Shown here: positions 17,196 through 26,267 of the stretch, one piece after another
How the letters are laid out: every line of letters starts with the position of its first letter
How positions within the stretch are numbered: position 1 is the first letter of the stretch
Assembly: GCF_015594925.2 (NCBI RefSeq)
Contig: NZ_CP087590.1
Span: 2,046,001-2,110,000 of the forward strand
Length of the DNA stretch: 64,000 bases
Direction of reading: 5' to 3'
Source: Vibrio sp. VB16
Lineage (GTDB): Bacteria > Pseudomonadota > Gammaproteobacteria > Enterobacterales > Vibrionaceae
The notes under the pieces: model-generated
What the model was told of the DNA's origin: nothing
The model's database searches: none
What the model saw: only the letters and a program-made list of their open reading frames with translations
Made by a program: the position numbers and the translations under genes

Positions 17196-18101
17196 CTAAA
17201 AGCATAACGCTATGATGAGTCCAGACGTGATACAGGCGACGCCAACGCCTCGGGTTAAATACCATTTCTCCTTCAAAAAATAGATCCCCATCCCTAAACC
17301 AAAAACAATACTTATCTGGCGAAGGGCCACAACATAGCTAACGTTATCGGTCATCGTCATCGCAAAAAGCACCAACCCATAGGTTGATGACATCATTATG
17401 CCAGCAACAGCGCTGCGTTTTCTGATAGACCAAGCGATCAGAAATTCCTGCTTATTGTTGGACAAAAGTAACCAAAGACAAAGCGACGCGCAGATCGCCC
17501 AGTATTGGATCCCTAAATAAAACACCGCTGAGTAATACGAAGGGAAATGAATTGATACCAAGATATTGAGATCAGCGAGCGCCTCTTTGTCGATGATCGA
17601 ATAACCAGTGGTTCCTATCGCAGCAAATAACGCCCAGAATACGCCAAAGTTGAGATACGCCTTTAATTTCAGCTCACCAAACTGCGACAGCGGTACAAAC
17701 AGACAGCCAGCGGTAATGAGAATGAAACCGAACCATTCATTGTATGACAATGAATAACCCATCAACACCGTTCCAAACCCCACCATTAAAACAGGCAAGG
17801 CCCGCGCAATAGGATAAATAACACTGATATCCGCTTGTCTGTAAGCATAGGCGAGTCCGAGCAGATAAATCATTTGAAAAACACCACTGCTAATAAGCAA
17901 CAACCAGAAGTCATTCTCCAATGCGTCGATGCCAACGGTAACAACAAACCATATTAAATAAGGCGTTAAAATAAGCGCAGCCGTCACACTTGAGGCTAAG
18001 AAAAATGCCATTCTGGAATGGCTATTAGACTTACCTAATACGTTCCAACCTGCATGCATAATTGCAGACACAATAATGATAATACTTGGCCAGAAAGCCA
18101 T
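17196..18101 (-). CDS. EamA-family permease in the phosphonate regulon
   Basis: A 301-aa inner-membrane protein with ten hydrophobic segments in two EamA halves. The start is the ATG at 18101 (MAFWPSIIIIVSAIMHAGWN) with TGGAA before it; the frame to 18131 begins with a poor TTG. The HAGWNVLGK motif in TM1 is typical of DMT-superfamily members. It is 35 bp downstream of the GntR regulator and on the same strand, so it is co-transcribed with it and divergent from phnW. EamA proteins export or import small metabolites; involvement in AEP or alanine/phosphonoacetaldehyde traffic is inferred only from location. Confidence 0.85.
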   Translation of the reverse strand: MAFWPSIIIIVSAIMHAGWNVLGKSNSHSRMAFFLASSVTAALILTPYLIWFVVTVGIDALENDFWLLLISSGVFQMIYLLGLAYAYRQADISVIYPIARALPVLMVGFGTVLMGYSLSYNEWFGFILITAGCLFVPLSQFGELKLKAYLNFGVFWALFAAIGTTGYSIIDKEALADLNILVSIHFPSYYSAVFYLGIQYWAICASLCLWLLLSNNKQEFLIAWSIRKRSAVAGIMMSSTYGLVLFAMTMTDNVSYVVALRQISIVFGLGMGIYFLKEKWYLTRGVGVACITSGLIIALCF

Positions 18102-18136
18102 ATTAAAATTCCATTTATTATTTGCTAGCAAACAAC

Positions 18137-18841
18137 CTATCGTTCTATATGGGCAATAGACTCGATACAGATGGCATCATTGCGCCAATATTCAATATCA
18201 CAATCGATAAGTTCACCTTGCTGGTCATAGTTCTTCCGTTCCACTAGCATAGCCGGAGAGCCAGCCCTGATCCGCAAAGCTTGTGCTATTTCATCTTGCA
18301 CGGTTGTGGTGACAATACGGTACTGCACTTTATGGTATTCAATACCAAAATGGTCGCGATAAATATCGGTCAATGACTGCGATAGATCAAAGTTGAGTAA
18401 GTTGGGGAATCGCTCTGGCCGAACAAAGTTTGTTACATATACAACGGGTCGGTCTTCCAGATAGCGTACCCGCTCAATACGGTATACATCGGAAAATGGA
18501 TCCAACTTAAGCAGCCTCGTCGCTTGCTTTGTCGCAAGAAGTGCCTCGGCCGACACCAACTCTGTTTTCGGTACACGATTTTGCGCAAGGGCCATATTAT
18601 AAAAATTTAACGTCTGAGTTGGGTCATAATAAAGAGGCTCTGGTGAGATAAACCAACCACGTCGATCTTCTCGATAGATTCGCCCTTCTGCTTCCAGCAA
18701 TGACAGCGCCCCTCTCAGGGTAACCCGCGTTGTATTAAAAGACTCAGCAAGCTTCCGTTCAGAAGGCAGTTTCTGGCGTGACGGTAACAATCCAGACTCG
18801 ATTTGCTCGACGATAACGTTTTTAATTTTTATATATTGCAC
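18137..18841 (-). CDS. phnR: GntR/UTRA regulator of AEP degradation (PhnR-like)
   Basis: A 234-aa HutC-type regulator. The N-terminal winged helix (SRQKLPSERKLAESFNTTRVTLRGALSLLEAEG) is followed by a UTRA ligand domain from about residue 80. The GTG start at 18841 has a good AAAGGG site 7 bases before it. It is divergent from phnW, matching the typical position of PhnR in AEP pathways. Two CTGGT-based candidate operators lie in the shared intergenic region. The symbol rests on family and context. Confidence 0.82.
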   Translation of the reverse strand: MQYIKIKNVIVEQIESGLLPSRQKLPSERKLAESFNTTRVTLRGALSLLEAEGRIYREDRRGWFISPEPLYYDPTQTLNFYNMALAQNRVPKTELVSAEALLATKQATRLLKLDPFSDVYRIERVRYLEDRPVVYVTNFVRPERFPNLLNFDLSQSLTDIYRDHFGIEYHKVQYRIVTTTVQDEIAQALRIRAGSPAMLVERKNYDQQGELIDCDIEYWRNDAICIESIAHIER

Positions 18842-18890
18842 TACGTACCCTTTGATTAGCTCAATTCTAGTCTGATGCGATGGATTTAAA

Positions 18891-18904
18891 CTGGTATTAA
18901 CCAG
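18891..18904. promoter_or_regulatory. Candidate PhnR operator, proximal to phnR
   Basis: CTGGT-ATTA-ACCAG is an inverted repeat 50 bp upstream of the GTG start of the GntR gene. A related site is found near phnW at 19100. Confidence 0.5.
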
Positions 18905-19099
18905 ATGTACATTATCACTAAAAAGTTAAAGCATAATGATTCTTAGCGTAAAATAAAACAACCCTTTTTGTACAGAGTTAGCTATTTAAATACGCTACCA
19001 TTTTTCATAGACGTATATTTCATTGAGGTTAATGTTTTGTGAATTTCCTTTTCATCTGTTTACGACGCCAAATCTAACTTGGTAAAGTAATGCTCACAT

Positions 19100-19113
19100 C
19101 TGGTGTAGTCCAA
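19100..19113. promoter_or_regulatory. Candidate PhnR operator, proximal to phnW
   Basis: CTGGTGTAGTCCAA repeats the CTGGT left arm with an imperfect right arm, 12 bp before the phnW ATG. Position suggests direct steric repression. Confidence 0.4.
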
Positions 19114-19125
19114 TAAGAGAACAGT

Positions 19126-20229
19126 ATGAAAAATGAATATCTACTTCTAACCCCAGGGCCTTTATCTACTTCATCAACCGTTCGTGAGGCCATGCTCAAG
19201 GATTGGTGTACTTGGGACGATGATTATAATAAAGGTATTGTAGAGGTGATTCGTCATAAGTTAGTGGCACTCGCCACTAAACATGAGGGATACACCAGTG
19301 TATTAATGCAGGGCAGTGGTACCGCATCGGTAGAAGCAACCATTGGCAGCGTCGTCGATAATCAAGGCAAACTGTTGGTTGTCGATAATGGCGCATATGG
19401 TGCTCGTATCGCACAAATCGCACAAACTCTCAACATTCCTTGTCACGTTGTTTCTCCCGGAGAAACCGCTCAACCTAGCTTGCAAGAAATGGAAGCGATG
19501 TTAGTGACGGATGCCACCATTACCCATGTTGTGGTTGTTCACTGTGAAACCACCACTGGCATGCTCAACCCCATTGCCGATATAGCGAATCTTGCAAAGC
19601 GCTTCGATAAGCAAGTGATTGTTGATGCAATGTCGAGCTTTGGCGGTATACCAATGGATATCGCGGAACTCGACATAGATTTTATGATTAGCTCGGCCAA
19701 TAAATGCATTCAGGGGGTGCCGGGGTTTGGTTTTGTTATTGCAAAGAGATCCTGTCTTGAACGGTGTAAAGGCCTTGCTCGTTCACTCACGTTAGACCTC
19801 TATGATCAGTGGCAATGCATGGAGGAAAACCATGGCAAATGGCGCTTTACCTCCCCCACACACACCGTTCGCGCTTTCTATCAAGCCCTGCTTGAACTAG
19901 AAAGCGAAGGGGGGATTGACGCGCGTTATCAACGCTATTGTACTAATCAGGCAACGTTGGTAGAGGGCATGCGTTCACTCGGCTTTAAAACCTTACTGGC
20001 TGATGAGCTGCACTCCCCAATTATCACCTCGTTTCACTCCCCTATCGACCCCCACTACCAGTTCCAGAATTTTTACGATCACCTCAAGAACAAAGGCTTT
20101 GTTATCTATCCCGGAAAAGTCTCTAACGCCGACTGCTTTCGAATCGGCAATATAGGGGATGTTCATCCCGCAGATATTGAACGCCTTATTCAAGCAATAC
20201 GTTCGGTTATGGTCTGGAATATCAGCTGA
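19126..20229 (+). CDS. phnW: 2-aminoethylphosphonate:pyruvate transaminase
   Basis: A 367-aa PLP aminotransferase (class V fold), equal to the usual PhnW length. It converts AEP plus pyruvate to phosphonoacetaldehyde plus alanine. The PLP-binding Lys193 is in ISSANKCIQGVPGFGFVIA, and the N-terminus LLLTPGPLSTSSTVREAML is the family signature. The next gene, phnX, degrades its product. The divergent GntR gene with CTGGT sites is the likely regulator. Cytosolic. Confidence 0.95.
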   Translation: MKNEYLLLTPGPLSTSSTVREAMLKDWCTWDDDYNKGIVEVIRHKLVALATKHEGYTSVLMQGSGTASVEATIGSVVDNQGKLLVVDNGAYGARIAQIAQTLNIPCHVVSPGETAQPSLQEMEAMLVTDATITHVVVVHCETTTGMLNPIADIANLAKRFDKQVIVDAMSSFGGIPMDIAELDIDFMISSANKCIQGVPGFGFVIAKRSCLERCKGLARSLTLDLYDQWQCMEENHGKWRFTSPTHTVRAFYQALLELESEGGIDARYQRYCTNQATLVEGMRSLGFKTLLADELHSPIITSFHSPIDPHYQFQNFYDHLKNKGFVIYPGKVSNADCFRIGNIGDVHPADIERLIQAIRSVMVWNIS

Positions 20230-20283
20230 TCGCGTGTATTCGATGTCCATTGGCTATTAATAAACTCACTTTAAGGATCCACC

Positions 20284-21102
20284 ATGAACAATCCATCTCC
20301 AATTCAGGCCGTTATTTTTGACTGGGCAGGCACGATTGTCGATTTCGGTTCGTTTGCGCCAACCACGGTTTTTGTTGAGGCCTTCAAAAAAGGTTTCGAT
20401 TTTGAAGTACACCTAAAAGAAGCGCGCGAGCCTATGGGATTAGGCAAATGGGATCACATCTGCGCCGTTGGAAAGCTGCCTTCAGTCGATACTCGTTGGA
20501 AAGAGAAGTTTGGCCGTTCGATGACAGATGAGGATATCGACATTATTTATGCTGCATTCATGCCACTACAAAAAGCCAAAGTAGCGGACCACGCCACCCC
20601 GATCCTTAACGCCATTGACGTGGTTGAGGGCTTAAAAGCAGCGGGTATAAAGATAGGTTCGTGTTCAGGTTATCCTAGACAGATTATGGATGTGTTGATC
20701 CCGTCTGCTGCGGATTACGGCTATAACCCCGATTGTGTCGTCGCCACAGACGACCTGCCACATGGTGGTCGACCTTCACCATTCATGGCACTGCAAAACG
20801 TTATAGAGTTAGGTGCAACGAGCGTGGCAGCGTGCATTAAAGTTGATGACGCCATTCCCGGAATTGAAGAAGGCCATAATGCTGGCATGTGGACAGTGGG
20901 TTTACTGCTCTCCGGCAATGAAGCCGGGTTAACTTACGAAGAATACTTAGCAGCCGATGACCATACGTTAGACATTGTTCGTGAAAAAGCGCGCGCTCGA
21001 CTGCAAAAATCATCCCCTCATTACCTTATAGACACTATCTCTGATTTTCCTAAAGTAGTGGACGCGATCAATAATCGCATACTCGCAGGAGAGCGCCCTT
21101 AA
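20284..21102 (+). CDS. phnX: Phosphonoacetaldehyde hydrolase (phosphonatase)
   Basis: A 272-aa HAD enzyme that splits the C-P bond of phosphonoacetaldehyde into acetaldehyde and phosphate. The nucleophile Asp13 (FDWAGTIVDFG) and the Schiff-base Lys55 in the cap domain (PMGLGKWDHI) are both present, as is the HAD motif KVDDAIPGIEEGHNAG. It lies 54 bp after phnW with AAGGATCCACC before the ATG. Together the two enzymes complete AEP use as nitrogen and phosphorus source. Confidence 0.95.
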   Translation: MNNPSPIQAVIFDWAGTIVDFGSFAPTTVFVEAFKKGFDFEVHLKEAREPMGLGKWDHICAVGKLPSVDTRWKEKFGRSMTDEDIDIIYAAFMPLQKAKVADHATPILNAIDVVEGLKAAGIKIGSCSGYPRQIMDVLIPSAADYGYNPDCVVATDDLPHGGRPSPFMALQNVIELGATSVAACIKVDDAIPGIEEGHNAGMWTVGLLLSGNEAGLTYEEYLAADDHTLDIVREKARARLQKSSPHYLIDTISDFPKVVDAINNRILAGERP

Positions 21103-21336
21103 TCTCGTCTTTTACCCTCCCCACTCTCTAAACCCAGATCAATATATCACCATTTCAAACCACCTGTTCGCAGGTGGTTATGTCAGTTTTATGACCAACT
21201 ATAAAGCCTACTTATAGCGATAGCCTAAATAATATTATCGTCAACAAAATATCTTATAGCTGTAGCGAAAGCTTCACATTGCTTGCTTAGTATTTATTCA
21301 TCAAATTAATAATGTGTACACCAAGTACATGTTCGG

Positions 21337-22224
21337 ATGGCAATAATGTCTTTTATGCAAAGACCAAACGATTCAACAATGGATCAATCCACACCTAAGG
21401 TGATCCTCGTAATTTTGGATGGATTAGCGTTCGATACCAGCCAAAGCTGTATGGGGTATCTTCAAGCTTTGGTTGAGTCAAACAAAGCAACCTTGTATCG
21501 CTTGCAAGCAGAGTTGCCTTCTAGCTCAAGGCCGTTATACGAAACGATTCTGACGGGCGCCACACCCGTTGAAAGCGGTGTGATTAGCAATAACGTTGTT
21601 CGTCGTTCAAATCAAGAAAGCGTTTTTGGCCTTGCTCAATCGCAAGGACGGACAACGGCCGCCGCTGCCTATCATTGGATGAGCGAACTGTATAACCATG
21701 CACCCTATAACCCTGTACAAGACCGTCATACCCATGACGAAAAACTACAGATACAACACGGCTGTTTTTATCATGAAGACCATTATCCAGATAGCCATCT
21801 ATTTCTTGATGCTGAATCTCTTCGCCGGGTTTATAACCCAGACTTTCTCTTAATCCACTCAATGAATATAGATGATGCAGGACACAAAGCTGGGTTTAAC
21901 AGTACTCATTACCGAAACACAGCAAGAAAAACCGACGTCACACTCTCCAGCCATATTGCTTGCTGGATAAGCGAAGGTTATCAAATCCTTATCACCTCAG
22001 ACCATGGTATGAATGACGACAAGAGCCACGGTGGCACCCTTAGTTGTGAACGTATGGTTCCTCTTTACGTTATTGGCGACGCATTTTCTCACAACGACAA
22101 ATGTGAACCAAAGCAGACCGAAATCTGCGGCACGATATGCCAGTTGCTTGGTATAGAGCATAAGAAAAGCATGACCGCTTCATTTATTAAATCAGAGGTT
22201 AGAGATGACATTGTCCGTTTTTGA
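21337..22224 (+). CDS. Alkaline-phosphatase-superfamily phosphodiesterase/phosphohydrolase
   Basis: A 295-aa enzyme of the nucleotide pyrophosphatase/alkaline phosphatase fold. Metal and catalytic residues are in order: Asp28 (LVILDG), a nucleophile region LPSSSRPLYETILTG (probably Ser64 where relatives have Thr), MNIDDAGHKAG (Asp and His), and SDHGMNDDKSHGG (Asp-His and the final His). It lacks a signal peptide, so it is cytosolic. It is shorter than phosphonoacetate hydrolase PhnA (about 410 aa), so that activity is unlikely. It follows phnX by 234 bp and overlaps the HAD gene by 20 bp. Cleavage of an AEP-containing diester or similar organophosphate is inferred. Start choice between 21337 and 21346 is open. 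Confidence 0.8.
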   Translation: MAIMSFMQRPNDSTMDQSTPKVILVILDGLAFDTSQSCMGYLQALVESNKATLYRLQAELPSSSRPLYETILTGATPVESGVISNNVVRRSNQESVFGLAQSQGRTTAAAAYHWMSELYNHAPYNPVQDRHTHDEKLQIQHGCFYHEDHYPDSHLFLDAESLRRVYNPDFLLIHSMNIDDAGHKAGFNSTHYRNTARKTDVTLSSHIACWISEGYQILITSDHGMNDDKSHGGTLSCERMVPLYVIGDAFSHNDKCEPKQTEICGTICQLLGIEHKKSMTASFIKSEVRDDIVRF

Positions 22225-22939
22225 TTTAGATGAAACCTTGATAGCCGCCGATAGCGCTTCTCTGTTTTGTCAGTATCTCGTTGAGCATCAATTAATCGAC
22301 GCCAATTTTGTAGAAAAAGATGCCGCCTTTATGCGCCTCTATAACTCTGGGCAACTGGATATTAATGACTATATTGCCTTCTTTGTTGATGCCTTAAGGC
22401 AATATTCGGTCGAGGATATTGAGGCGCTTTTGCCGACTTTTTTAACCGATCATATAAGCCATGTCATCTATCCAGAAGCGGTTGAATTACTTATACAGTT
22501 AAAGGAACAAGGCCATACGATAGTGATCGTATCTGCAACCGCAGAATTCATCGTCACAGCAATAGCCAATTTGCTCGGTGTCGAACATGTGTTGGCTATC
22601 CAGCTTGAAACCGACGTGGATAACAACGGGGACGACTTCTACAACGGAAAAATCAAAGGCACACCATCCTTTCGCGAAGGAAAAATCAACCGCCTACAAG
22701 CGTGGGTGACCAAACATAATGAAACAATGGATGGGGCGTATTTTTACTCCGATTCCATTAACGATGTTCCCCTGTTGCAGCTTATCGACAATCCGGTCGC
22801 CACTAACCCGGACACAAAGTTACGACAGATAGCAAATCAACAAAACTGGAAAATAGTCCGCTGGGAAAAACCACAGTTACATAACGTAAATCACTCAAAT
22901 CATACTCAATTTACACAACTGGAGACACACAATGTCTAG
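22205..22939 (+). CDS. HAD-IB family phosphatase (SerB-like)
   Basis: A 244-aa HAD hydrolase with the DxDxT motif as Asp7-Leu-Asp9-Glu-Thr (SVFDLDETLIAADSASLF), a helical cap, the motif-II Ser in VSATAEF, and SDSINDVPLL as motif IV. It belongs to the SerB/CicA-like subfamily, which hydrolyses phosphomonoesters. The start overlaps the preceding diesterase by 20 bp and its end overlaps the binding-protein gene by 8 bp, so all three are translationally coupled. A monoesterase acting after the diesterase is a reasonable inference. Confidence 0.85.
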   Translation: MTLSVFDLDETLIAADSASLFCQYLVEHQLIDANFVEKDAAFMRLYNSGQLDINDYIAFFVDALRQYSVEDIEALLPTFLTDHISHVIYPEAVELLIQLKEQGHTIVIVSATAEFIVTAIANLLGVEHVLAIQLETDVDNNGDDFYNGKIKGTPSFREGKINRLQAWVTKHNETMDGAYFYSDSINDVPLLQLIDNPVATNPDTKLRQIANQQNWKIVRWEKPQLHNVNHSNHTQFTQLETHNV

Positions 22940-24980
22940 ACTGATGTTCGCTGGTGCGTTGGCACTATTATCAAGCCAAGCCATGGCAGCATGTCCTAAC
23001 GTTGCAGGCAAGGATGCAGGCGGTCAATATCCGCACCTATTTGAAAAAGCTGAGTTTGAAGCGCAGTACAATTGCAGCCTTTCTTTTAGAGAAAATCCCG
23101 ATATCAACGCACTTAATCAACGTATTGCCGGTAACCCGACACTTGCACCATTAAATGAACGTTTACCGTTGGAGCCATTGGTTATAGCGCCTTATCTCAG
23201 CATCGGCAATTACGGTGGTGTGTTAGATGGTATCTCTAAGGCAACCGAATCTGGCACCTCAGATTTGCTTTCCATTCGCCACGTAAACTTGGTCCGTTTT
23301 AATGATGATCTTGAAACGATAGTACCAAATGTCGCAAAGTCTTGGTTGTGGAATGATGATTTCACTCAGTTAACCATCACCCTGCGAAAAGGGCATAAAT
23401 GGTCTGATGGCAAACCATTTACAGCTAACGATATTGCGTTCTGGTACAACGATATCCTAATGAACAGTGAAATTATCGAGAAACCAAAAGAACGTTTTCT
23501 CTCTGAAGGCAAAAAGATGAAAGTCGAAGCGCTTAACGATACCACTATCCGCTTCACGACAAATGCACCAAAGCCAGGGTTGCTAACGAACTTTGCGCTT
23601 GATTACGCACAACCTTTCCAGCCACAGCATCTCTTAAGTAAATTCCACCCAGACTTTAATAAAGACGCCGATAAGCTAGCAAAATCACTAGGGTTCGATA
23701 GCGGTTACGATGTCATTCACTTCTATTACGGCCAATCAGATTGGAAAGATATTCCGACTCCATTGCTAAAAGATGAAGCCGCATCCAAGCGACTCACGAG
23801 CGCGGGATACACGGGTATTGCGCCGACACTTGAATCCCATTTGGTCGTGGAAGACACACTCGAAGGCCGTCGTCTGGTGGCGAACCCTTATTTCTTCCAA
23901 GTTGATACCGCGGGTAACCAGTTGCCGTACATCAATGAGATAAAAGAGGTCTATATTGGCGATGAAAATATACAAACAACCAAGCTAATTGCAGGCGAAG
24001 TTGATTATAAATCTCAGTCGGTCAACCTTCCTGCCGCCCCTGTACTGCTTGAGAATCGTGATATGGGTAATTACAACGTCAGTCTGCGTCCAACAATGGG
24101 TGAAACGACCTTTGCCTTTAATCTGACCGACAAAAACTTAGAGAAACGAGCCGTTTTCAACGACGTTAGATTCCGTCAAGCGATGTCCGTTGCCATCAAC
24201 CGCAACTACATCAATGAAATTGCTTACTTCAAACTAGGCAAACCAACGCAATACACCGCATTTGATGCCGATACCGCTAACTTCGTCACTGAAGAACTTA
24301 AAACCAAATGGACTGAGTTTGACCAGAAACAGGCTCAAAAACTGCTAGACAAAGCCAGCGTTAAAGATAAAGACGGTGACGGATTCCGTGACCTACCATC
24401 CGGCAAGAAATTTGAGTTAACCATTCAATACGCGACACAAGGCGCAGCAACAGAGGTAGTAGAGATAGTCGCCGCAAACTGGGCGGATGTGGGCGTAAAA
24501 ACCACCATCAAAGAGGTAACATCGGATGAATATCGTAACTCGCAAACCGCGAACGACTTATCGGTTCTGGTCTGGGTGATGGGACGACCTCTTGCCACTA
24601 TTGCGAGCAACAACGAGAACTTATTGCCTCCTTACGACAACTTTTTCGGCCTACGCACAGGCATGCTTTGGTCTCAGTACAGAGAGACCAACGGAGCTGA
24701 AGGTGTGAAGCCACCGAAAACAGTGGACGAAATGCAGGTCATGGCGGATCGCTTTGTCACTCTGCCTTCTGGTTCTGAAGAGTCAAATAAGCTTGGCAAA
24801 AAAATAGCAGAGAAAGTGGTTTCCGACCTATTTATTATCGGCACGGTAAAAGCGGTAGCACCAATCTACCACAATCGAAAACTGGTTAATTTCTCGGTTC
24901 CTAAAACCTCTTCTTATGATTACTACCGCGTATATCCCTATCTACCAACGCAGTGGTACTTGGATGAAGCAAGCAATTAA
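22932..24980 (+). CDS. Family-5 ABC substrate-binding protein (peptide/oligosaccharide class)
   Basis: A 682-aa periplasmic protein, long for the DppA/OppA family (about 530) and closer to YejA-like or agropine-type binding proteins. The signal peptide (MSRLMFAGALALLSSQAMAA) is clear, with two Cys soon after. The family-5 core is visible at LSIRHVNLVRFNDDLETIVP, ITLRKGHKWSDGKPFTANDI and VAINRNYINEIAY. GGAGA precedes the ATG, which overlaps the HAD stop. A terminator-like hairpin at 25024 follows. Ligand unknown; its place behind AEP genes and two phosphatases suggests an AEP- or phosphate-containing conjugate. Confidence 0.88.
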   Translation: MSRLMFAGALALLSSQAMAACPNVAGKDAGGQYPHLFEKAEFEAQYNCSLSFRENPDINALNQRIAGNPTLAPLNERLPLEPLVIAPYLSIGNYGGVLDGISKATESGTSDLLSIRHVNLVRFNDDLETIVPNVAKSWLWNDDFTQLTITLRKGHKWSDGKPFTANDIAFWYNDILMNSEIIEKPKERFLSEGKKMKVEALNDTTIRFTTNAPKPGLLTNFALDYAQPFQPQHLLSKFHPDFNKDADKLAKSLGFDSGYDVIHFYYGQSDWKDIPTPLLKDEAASKRLTSAGYTGIAPTLESHLVVEDTLEGRRLVANPYFFQVDTAGNQLPYINEIKEVYIGDENIQTTKLIAGEVDYKSQSVNLPAAPVLLENRDMGNYNVSLRPTMGETTFAFNLTDKNLEKRAVFNDVRFRQAMSVAINRNYINEIAYFKLGKPTQYTAFDADTANFVTEELKTKWTEFDQKQAQKLLDKASVKDKDGDGFRDLPSGKKFELTIQYATQGAATEVVEIVAANWADVGVKTTIKEVTSDEYRNSQTANDLSVLVWVMGRPLATIASNNENLLPPYDNFFGLRTGMLWSQYRETNGAEGVKPPKTVDEMQVMADRFVTLPSGSEESNKLGKKIAEKVVSDLFIIGTVKAVAPIYHNRKLVNFSVPKTSSYDYYRVYPYLPTQWYLDEASN

Positions 24981-25023
24981 TTCACGTCGTTAACAGTAAA
25001 ACATAACGAAAAATAAGCGCGTA

Positions 25024-25055
25024 GACATGGGCAAGGAAGCCCATGTCATTTTTGG
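25024..25055 (+). terminator. Attenuator-type hairpin after the family-5 binding-protein gene
   Basis: GACATGGGC (25024-25032) pairs with GCCCATGTC (25039-25047) around a 6-nt loop, followed by ATTTTT. It separates the binding-protein gene from its permeases and probably reduces their transcript level. Confidence 0.8.
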
Positions 25056-25085
25056 TTTGTATTGTATTTAAAGGTGAGCAAAGTG

Positions 25086-26264
25086 ATGAGTTTTCTTTCG
25101 CAAACGTGGCTGTTCTGGATACTGCTTTTGATAGGTGGTTTCCTCTTTATACGCGGACGCGGTAGTCAATATTTCAACTATGTATTCAACCGCTACGTCT
25201 TGGCCTTGATTACTTTACTGATAGTAAGCGCCATTGTGTTTTCATTGATGGAAGCCCTGCCTGGTGACTGTGCAGAAAAGTATATTGCCTACAAAAACAC
25301 TCAAGGTGAAACCATTACACAGGCAGATATTGACGCGGAACGATCTCGAATGGGGTTGGACAAGCCACTGCCTTTACGTTGGGGAAAATGGGTGACGGAC
25401 TTAACATTGCGCGGGGACTTGGGTTTTAGCTGTGCTAAACGTCAGTCTGTTAACCTTGCTCTGGGCGACCGATTTTGGATGAGCCTTAGCTTTTGTCTTG
25501 CGGCACTTTTTCTTTCCTATTTAGTGGCGGTTCCTTTTGGTATTTTTTCGGCTTTTACCATCAATAAGTCGTGGACAGACAAAAACCCGCAACACCCAGT
25601 TCGACAACGAGTCATCAATACACTTGGGTTGTCATTGAAAAAACTGGTCGACTTACAGCTTCGTATTATTAGTTATCTAGGGCTGGCGCTGCCGAACTTT
25701 CTATTGGCGCTCACCATTATTCTTATCTATGTCTTCGCTGGCGAGCCGGCCCCAACTGGGCTCTATTCTGATGAATGGCAAGGGGTCGCATGGTTTACCG
25801 AAACGGGTTTTTCCTATGGAAAGCTGAGCGATTTTCTAAACCATATATGGCTGCCAATATTCGTTATTGGTTGGTCCGCCACCGCCTTACAGCTTCAAAC
25901 CGTACGAGCGCTAGTGGTCGACGAATCAAACAAACTTTATGTCGATGCCGCACGCGCCAGAGGGGTTGATGGTATGGCGTTATGGGCCGGTTACCCGGTT
26001 CGTCATTCAATTAGCCCCCTATTTAACAGCATCGGATTTGACTTTCAACGGGTATTTAATGACCTTCCAATTGTCGCCATTGTTATCGGCCTTACCGATG
26101 CGGCCGCTCTGTTAATTGAAGCACTTTCAATGACCAATGATCAGGAACTCGCCGCCGCAATTCTATTTCTAGTGGCGCTGGTTGTGATCGCAATGAATTT
26201 TATTACCGATGTGGTTCTAGCCGCTGTCGACCCTCGGGTCAGACAAAGCGTACTGGGGAAATAA
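25086..26264 (+). CDS. Family-5 ABC permease, DppB/YejB class
   Basis: A 392-aa inner-membrane permease. The start is the ATG at 25086 after AAGGTGAGC; the frame to 25062 would begin with TTG. An extra N-terminal membrane helix (FWILLLIGGFLFI) precedes the standard DppB N-terminus (YVLALITLLIVSAIVFSLMEALPGDC), making it longer than usual. The EAA loop is at residues ~295-320 (YVDAARARGVDGMALWAGYPVRH). It is 3 bp from the second permease gene. Confidence 0.87.
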   Translation: MSFLSQTWLFWILLLIGGFLFIRGRGSQYFNYVFNRYVLALITLLIVSAIVFSLMEALPGDCAEKYIAYKNTQGETITQADIDAERSRMGLDKPLPLRWGKWVTDLTLRGDLGFSCAKRQSVNLALGDRFWMSLSFCLAALFLSYLVAVPFGIFSAFTINKSWTDKNPQHPVRQRVINTLGLSLKKLVDLQLRIISYLGLALPNFLLALTIILIYVFAGEPAPTGLYSDEWQGVAWFTETGFSYGKLSDFLNHIWLPIFVIGWSATALQLQTVRALVVDESNKLYVDAARARGVDGMALWAGYPVRHSISPLFNSIGFDFQRVFNDLPIVAIVIGLTDAAALLIEALSMTNDQELAAAILFLVALVVIAMNFITDVVLAAVDPRVRQSVLGK

Positions 26265-26267
26265 CCG

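Noticed and set aside
16885..17199. A 104-codon frame with repeating FHGNDEVFSTNRTALR units
   Set aside because: It is the translation of REP hairpins and 48-bp tandem DNA repeats; no ribosome site or protein-like non-repeat part.
21337..22224. Phosphonoacetate hydrolase PhnA
   Set aside because: Too short (295 versus about 410 aa) and the nucleophile region is different; only the superfamily fits.
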